Shown here piece after piece: positions 28,171-31,327 of a stretch of DNA of 31,327 bases. The translations under genes were made by a program, and so were the position numbers. The stretch is from a virus, in IMG/VR virus record IMGVR_UViG_3300030389_000508, positions 1 to 31,327 of that record. One strand, 5' to 3'. The notes beneath the pieces are model-generated. The model worked only from the letters and a program-made list of their open reading frames with translations. It searched no databases and was not told the DNA's origin. Position 1 is the stretch's first letter. The number at the start of each line of letters is the position of its first letter.

Positions 28171-28613
28171 TATGCAGTCCCCCTTGTAAATTCATACATT
28201 ACACGCACAGTTATTCTCACACCACCATAAGGATATATAGTACCCTCGTCTGAAGCTGCTTCAATAATTTGTGTATCCAACGCATTTCCATTTCTTGTTA
28301 TATCATTATCAAGTGTTTCTTCAACTACTTCAATAATCTGGTTTCTTACTGTATCAATATTTGTGTCTGTTCCTTTACCAAAAGCAACTATAAGAAAATC
28401 TATTGTACCCATATATTTACCTGAGCCTGTTGTGCCTATGGCAGATGGTTCTCTAGTTTCGTCACCAGCTTGAATAAATGCAGCTGGAAATTGTGCATCA
28501 GCTAATTCTTCAACCTCAAATGGCTCTCTCGTCAATTTTTTAAACTCAATAGGGCTTGTCACTGCATCAAGTTTTGTAATTATATCTGCTGCTATATTTT
28601 CTCTTTTGCTCAT
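28170..28613 (-). CDS. Tail terminator/minor tail protein, gpU-like (147 aa)
   Basis: Starts MSKRENIAADIITKLDAVTS. It has a helix followed by 'FKKLTREPFEVEELADAQFP', 'AAFIQAGDETREPSAIGTTG', 'SGKYMGTIDFLIVAFGKGTD', a helix 'VRNQIIEVVEETLDNDI', and 'DEGTIYPYGGVRITVRVMYE', ending in an 'F.RG' strand. Strand-rich proteins with 'FPA..[IV]' and a terminal '...[IV].V.Y.[FY]' in this gene position are tail terminators, which cap the tube at the head end. It overlaps the previous gene by 4 nt. The assignment rests on fold pattern and order rather than on a diagnostic motif. Confidence 0.7.
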   Translation of the reverse strand: MSKRENIAADIITKLDAVTSPIEFKKLTREPFEVEELADAQFPAAFIQAGDETREPSAIGTTGSGKYMGTIDFLIVAFGKGTDTNIDTVRNQIIEVVEETLDNDITRNGNALDTQIIEAASDEGTIYPYGGVRITVRVMYEFTRGTA

Positions 28614-29080
28614 ATTCCTAATTGTTTGAAATAAAAATTACTAAACTCTTTAATTATTTTTGGTTCTTCTTTTATACCAATAGCAAAAAATGGTCTTTTA
28701 ACTTTTCTTTTACCAACACCAAATGTATCGTGAAAACTGGCTATTTTTTCTCTTTCTTTATTTGCAAACATTAAAGTATTTTTAAAACCTCTTTTTCTAA
28801 AATCTAAAGACCTAAACATCTTACCAGTATCAGTCAAATCTACAAACCCTGTTTGTCTACCTCTTTTTTTTCTATCTGTTTTAGTTGATTTTGCATAAGG
28901 CAACATCTTACCCCCGTCTGGTAATCGACCTTTTTGGGTTCTTTTGGTAATCATTAAGATAGCCATATTAGAAACTCTGTTGAGAGACTTTTGTATTGCT
29001 TTTCTTTGTTTTCTACCGATTCGTTTTAAAAGTTTTTTTACTTCAATGTCATTGACATTAATTTTAATGTCAGCAACCAT
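28610..29080 (-). CDS. Head-tail joining / tail completion protein, HK97 gp10-like
   Basis: 156 residues, very basic. Begins MVADIKINVNDIEVKKLLKR, then 'KQRKAIQKSLNRVSNMAILM', the long N-terminal helix with 'A....[IL]' spacing found in HK97 gp10/virion morphogenesis proteins. 'TKRTQKGRLPDGGKMLPYAK' and 'DLTDTGKMFRSLDF' fit the family's 'P.G..W..[LF]...T.L.[KR]S' loop. The end 'FHDTFGVGKRKVKRPFFAIG' matches the 'fG......RPF' signature. Together these make the assignment good. It joins completed heads to tails. It sits between the connector and terminator genes, overlapping by 1 and 4 nt. Confidence 0.78.
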   Translation of the reverse strand: MVADIKINVNDIEVKKLLKRIGRKQRKAIQKSLNRVSNMAILMITKRTQKGRLPDGGKMLPYAKSTKTDRKKRGRQTGFVDLTDTGKMFRSLDFRKRGFKNTLMFANKEREKIASFHDTFGVGKRKVKRPFFAIGIKEEPKIIKEFSNFYFKQLGI

Positions 29081-29556
29081 TATCTAACTAATCTTAATGA
29101 ATGTAGAGGCTCTTTTTCACTATCAGATACAGTACCCCCGCCGTCCTCATCGTATTCTACCCCGTCCCTCAATATAGCTTGGAACTCTTCATCGTATCTG
29201 TCCCTGTAAAAATCTATTTGTACTTGGAAAGTATCTTTGCCCTCGCCAGTGTCTGGGTCTCTCCATTTAGTAAGTTGGGGATAAATATATTTCCACAGTG
29301 CAATATAAACAACTGATAACTCCCATTGTGATTTTGTAAGTTTACTGTTTTCCATTTCAACAGATGTAACTTTTGTAATATCTTTGTATCTAACTTGGTG
29401 TCTGTATCTTTCCCACCATTCTTCTCGGATTCGTCTTAATACATCGTTTTCAGCAAATTGTATTTGATCGACAAAAGTAGTAATTCCAAACCCTAAAATG
29501 TCTGGTTGTATCTTTTGCAAATGTGTATTTTGCACATTAAATACTGTCGATGACAT
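29080..29556 (-). CDS. Head-tail connector/adaptor protein (158 aa)
   Basis: Begins MSSTVFNVQNTHLQKIQPDI. It is helical and acidic with 'GFGITTFVDQIQFAENDVLR', 'RIREEWWERYRHQVRYKDIT' and 'WELSVVYIALWKYIYPQLTK', an aromatic-rich helical bundle typical of neck adaptors of the gp6/gp15 type. The C-terminus 'YDEEFQAILRDGVEYDEDGG' is acidic and probably flexible. It is placed right after the capsid block and before the gp10-like gene, the normal position of the head-completion adaptor. The call is by order and composition. Confidence 0.65.
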   Translation of the reverse strand: MSSTVFNVQNTHLQKIQPDILGFGITTFVDQIQFAENDVLRRIREEWWERYRHQVRYKDITKVTSVEMENSKLTKSQWELSVVYIALWKYIYPQLTKWRDPDTGEGKDTFQVQIDFYRDRYDEEFQAILRDGVEYDEDGGGTVSDSEKEPLHSLRLVR

Positions 29557-29765
29557 TATTTTTTAGTTTTCTTTTTTTTTGCAACTTTCTTAACTGATTT
29601 AGATACTTCTTTAGCTGGTTTAGAAACTGGCTTGGCAACTTTTTTGTCATCGTGTAGTTTCCAACCTCTTCTAGTTAGAGCATCTATATTGTTTTGGTAG
29701 TCGTCTTTAAGTCTTTCGATTACTTTACCATTATCATTAATAAGTTTTACAGTTTCTATAGTCAT
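29556..29765 (-). CDS. 69-aa protein with Lys-rich C-terminal tail, unknown
   Basis: Starts MTIETVKLINDNGKVIERLK, then 'DDYQNNIDALTRRGWKLHDD' and a Lys/Ala/Val tail 'KVAKPVSKPAKEVSKSVKKV' to the end. The first 40 residues could be a small alpha/beta unit ('[FY]...[ID]..L...GW'). The tail resembles histone H1-like sequences. It has no Shine-Dalgarno, and a strong terminator-like hairpin lies upstream (29783-29805), so its expression is probably lower than that of the capsid. It may be a minor head or neck protein that touches DNA, by charge and place only. Confidence 0.6.
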   Translation of the reverse strand: MTIETVKLINDNGKVIERLKDDYQNNIDALTRRGWKLHDDKKVAKPVSKPAKEVSKSVKKVAKKKKTKK

Positions 29766-29782
29766 AATTTTTTATATCAAAA

Positions 29783-29805
29783 TAGGGGTGGCTTGACCAC
29801 CCCTA
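29783..29805 (-). terminator. Intrinsic (partial) terminator after major capsid gene
   Basis: TAGGGGTGG (29783-29791) and CCACCCCTA (29797-29805) form a perfect 9-bp GC-rich stem with a 5-nt loop. On the minus strand TTTT then GATAT follows, a weak T tract. It lies 11 bases downstream of the capsid stop and before the 69-aa gene. It would lower transcription of downstream genes relative to the capsid, or protect the capsid mRNA 3' end. Confidence 0.75.
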
Positions 29806-29815
29806 GTTATAAGTT

Positions 29816-30658
29816 TTAGTTGATTACTGATTCGTTTAGCATTTCAATGCCATATGAGTCGTGTAACTCACCTACCCCATATACAGCTGTCGCTACAATT
29901 TCGTCAGCTCGCAAAGAGGCATCCCTTTGGCTCTCAATTTTTAGGTCTTGCATCATCGCTAGTCCTAAAGCGTCTTGTGAGAATATTCCACCTTTACAGT
30001 TATCTGTATCAGTAGTGCCATCAACATTTGAAGATTCAAATATTTGAACACCAGCAATAGTACCTATAAAGCCTGTTCTCATAGCCTCGTTCTGTAAGTC
30101 TCCAGCATTAGGATTTACGAAAGTATTTGTTAAAGATTTTTTAACATTGTAAATTACCTTAGGGTTGAATACTCCATAGTAAGGCATAGGAACATTTGCT
30201 TGTCTTAATGTTGCTACTGCTTTGAAAATATTATCTATAGTCAATTCAGTACCAGCACCTCCGATACTTGTTGAGAAACCATCAAACAATGCAATCAAAT
30301 CTGTGTCGATTTTTTTAGCTATTGCCTCACCAAATAATCTACCAATATCTGCTGCAACATTTCTTGATGCAGAATTTCTGGCTAAATCCGTTAGCGTGGT
30401 CATGATTCCTTTTTCACTAGCTGTTATAGTTACACTCGATGGATTCACCGCAGTGTTCGAAAGGTCAGTTGCTTCATTCACGTTTGCCGCTGATACTGTA
30501 GAATAAATCGGTACTTCTACTGATTTACCACCGCCAGCGATAGTGTAGTTTCTGACAAGACCTCTCATAATGCTTTGCTCTTGTGCTACAAACAAAGCTT
30601 CTGCAACGATCTCGGTATATAGTTCCGATATCGTGCTACTTGTCGTTTCATCGGCCAT
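29816..30658 (-). CDS. Major capsid protein, HK97-fold
   Basis: 280 residues. Begins MADETTSSTISELYTEIVAE and continues 'QSIMRGLVRNYTIAGGGKSV' then 'EVPIYSTVSAANVNEATDLS', the N-arm and E-loop style of HK97-fold capsids. 'VTITASEKGIMTTLTDLARN' and 'DIGRLFGEAIAKKIDTDLIA' give the spine helix region. 'TLRQANVPMPYYGVFNPKVI' is the conserved '...VP....YGV..P' P-domain segment, and the end 'ADEIVATAVYGVGELHDSYG' is also capsid-like. It has a strong AAAGGAG site, sits directly after the scaffold gene, and is followed by an attenuating hairpin, all as expected for the most abundant virion protein. Confidence 0.92.
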   Translation of the reverse strand: MADETTSSTISELYTEIVAEALFVAQEQSIMRGLVRNYTIAGGGKSVEVPIYSTVSAANVNEATDLSNTAVNPSSVTITASEKGIMTTLTDLARNSASRNVAADIGRLFGEAIAKKIDTDLIALFDGFSTSIGGAGTELTIDNIFKAVATLRQANVPMPYYGVFNPKVIYNVKKSLTNTFVNPNAGDLQNEAMRTGFIGTIAGVQIFESSNVDGTTDTDNCKGGIFSQDALGLAMMQDLKIESQRDASLRADEIVATAVYGVGELHDSYGIEMLNESVIN

Positions 30659-30676
30659 TTTTTACTCCTTTAATGG

Positions 30677-31327
30677 TTATGTTTTATTTTGAATAACAGT
30701 TGGTTTAGAATTTCGATCTTGCCTATATTTAGCATATCTCTCTCTATCTTCCTTATTATTCATGTTTAAATCACTCAGATTGAAAGGTTTACTGAGTTCT
30801 GACCTATCCACATTTGACACTGAGCCACTGCCACTTGGTGTTGCAGCAACAAAGTGAGGGTTTGTGTTCAAAAACTCTTCAACTAACTCGTCAGTAGTAA
30901 AAAGTTCACCCTTACTGTTATATCTAGCTATACCATTTTTATCAAGAATTTCAACATTACCTGATTCGTTTATTTTAATATTTTTATTTAACAACTCTAC
31001 AACTTGATCTGGGTTAATAGCTTTGTTTCTTGATGCTGATGATAGTAAGGCTTTATTAACTTTAATGTCTCTAAGTTCATTTTCTAATGTATTTATTTTT
31101 TTTGCAGACTCATCAGATTTTTCTTTAAGGATTTTTTCAAACTCACCTTTCTGAATTTTAGTTTTTTCCTCTGCCTCTTTTTGTAACTTGACAGCATTAA
31201 TAGCTGTATCTAAATCCTCAACACCTAATTTATTATACATTGATGCTCTGTCTTTAGCTAATCGTGATTTTACGATTTCGTTTACTTGTTCCTCAGAAAA
31301 TTTATTTACTGGGGTCTCTTTTGTTTC
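30677..31327 (-). CDS. Scaffolding protein, 5' end cut by window
   Basis: 217 codons including the stop, open to the right edge with no start in between beyond internal Met. The sequence enters as ETKETPVNKFSEEQVNEIVK and 'SRLAKDRASMYNKLGVEDLD', typical of scaffolds ('F..E.VN.IV..RLA..R'). It has a charged coiled-coil centre ('KGEFEKILKEKSDESAKKIN', 'LENELRDIKVNKALLSSASR') and the usual C-terminal 'HFVAATPSGSGSVSNVDRSE' and basic end 'DRERYAKYRQDRNSKPTVIQ'. It is lost or digested after guiding capsid assembly. A small part, or none, of the N-terminus may be missing: joined to base 1 it continues in frame from the minor head protein. Confidence 0.85.
   Translation of the reverse strand, partial: ETKETPVNKFSEEQVNEIVKSRLAKDRASMYNKLGVEDLDTAINAVKLQKEAEEKTKIQKGEFEKILKEKSDESAKKINTLENELRDIKVNKALLSSASRNKAINPDQVVELLNKNIKINESGNVEILDKNGIARYNSKGELFTTDELVEEFLNTNPHFVAATPSGSGSVSNVDRSELSKPFNLSDLNMNNKEDRERYAKYRQDRNSKPTVIQNKT

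Noticed and set aside
1-31327. Lysogeny module, tRNA genes, CRISPR array, insertion sequence
   Set aside because: No integrase, CI-like repressor, attachment-site duplication, cloverleaf, spaced direct repeats or transposase was seen on either strand by eye; weak tRNA-like or repeat signals would need a dedicated search.

Overview
This window looks like most or all of the genome of a tailed phage with a long non-contractile tail (siphovirus type). It is strongly AT-rich, almost fully coding, and dense with start/stop overlaps (TAATG, ATGA, GTGA). I see no integrase, CI-type repressor, tRNA, CRISPR array, DNA polymerase, helicase or RNA polymerase. That suggests a small, probably lytic phage that relies on the host replisome. 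AT richness, tiny Lys/Arg-rich genes, LamG/SPRY/DUF7483-like fibres and the exported tail-adjacent genes recall marine phages of AT-rich alphaproteobacteria; that host guess is inference.

Layout: (1) Positions 1-5218, minus strand, hold the packaging and portal block. In transcription order this is small terminase, an MT-A70 adenine methyltransferase, large terminase, portal, four tiny very basic proteins, and a Mu F/SPP1 gp7-like minor head protein cut by the left end. (2) Positions 5314-7600, minus strand, hold an unknown 82-aa protein, a C5-cytosine methyltransferase, a DUF1376-type replication protein and an 83-aa protein. (3) Positions 7601-7840 form a divergent control region with a perfect palindrome and a GC-rich hairpin. 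(4) Positions 7841-11464, plus strand, are an early operon: small unknowns, an unusual lipoprotein, a possible ssDNA-binding protein, an HNH protein, a winged-helix-like protein and a RecB/Cas4-like nuclease. (5) Positions 11461-11570 hold interleaved inverted repeats between convergent operons. (6) Positions 11591-13654, minus strand, are five mini-genes plus the lysis cassette (holin, GH24 endolysin, small membrane proteins) behind a good sigma70-like promoter. (7) Positions 13810-20543, minus strand, hold a membrane coiled-coil protein, two exported proteins and the tail fibre genes. (8) Positions 20567-31327, minus strand, run in transcription order: scaffold (cut by the right end), major capsid, head-tail joining genes, tail tube, a tail-assembly chaperone pair with a clear -1 frameshift site, tape measure, tail tip, a GNAT-like protein and the J-like tip protein.

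The two end-truncated genes are neighbours in standard head-module order (portal, minor head, scaffold, capsid). If base 31327 is joined to base 1 they read through in the same frame without a stop. The window may therefore be a complete circular map opened inside one gene, which would encode a minor-head/scaffold fusion of about 517 aa.

Points most worth a second look: the frameshift cassette, the end-joining fusion, two clusters of tiny overlapping basic genes, a strong plus-strand terminator placed so that early read-through would be antisense to the lysis genes, the pseudoknot-capable repeats after the nuclease gene, a methyltransferase wedged between the terminase genes, and a tail fibre that looks split in two. 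There is no gene-free stretch over 300 bases; the longest is 7601-7840.
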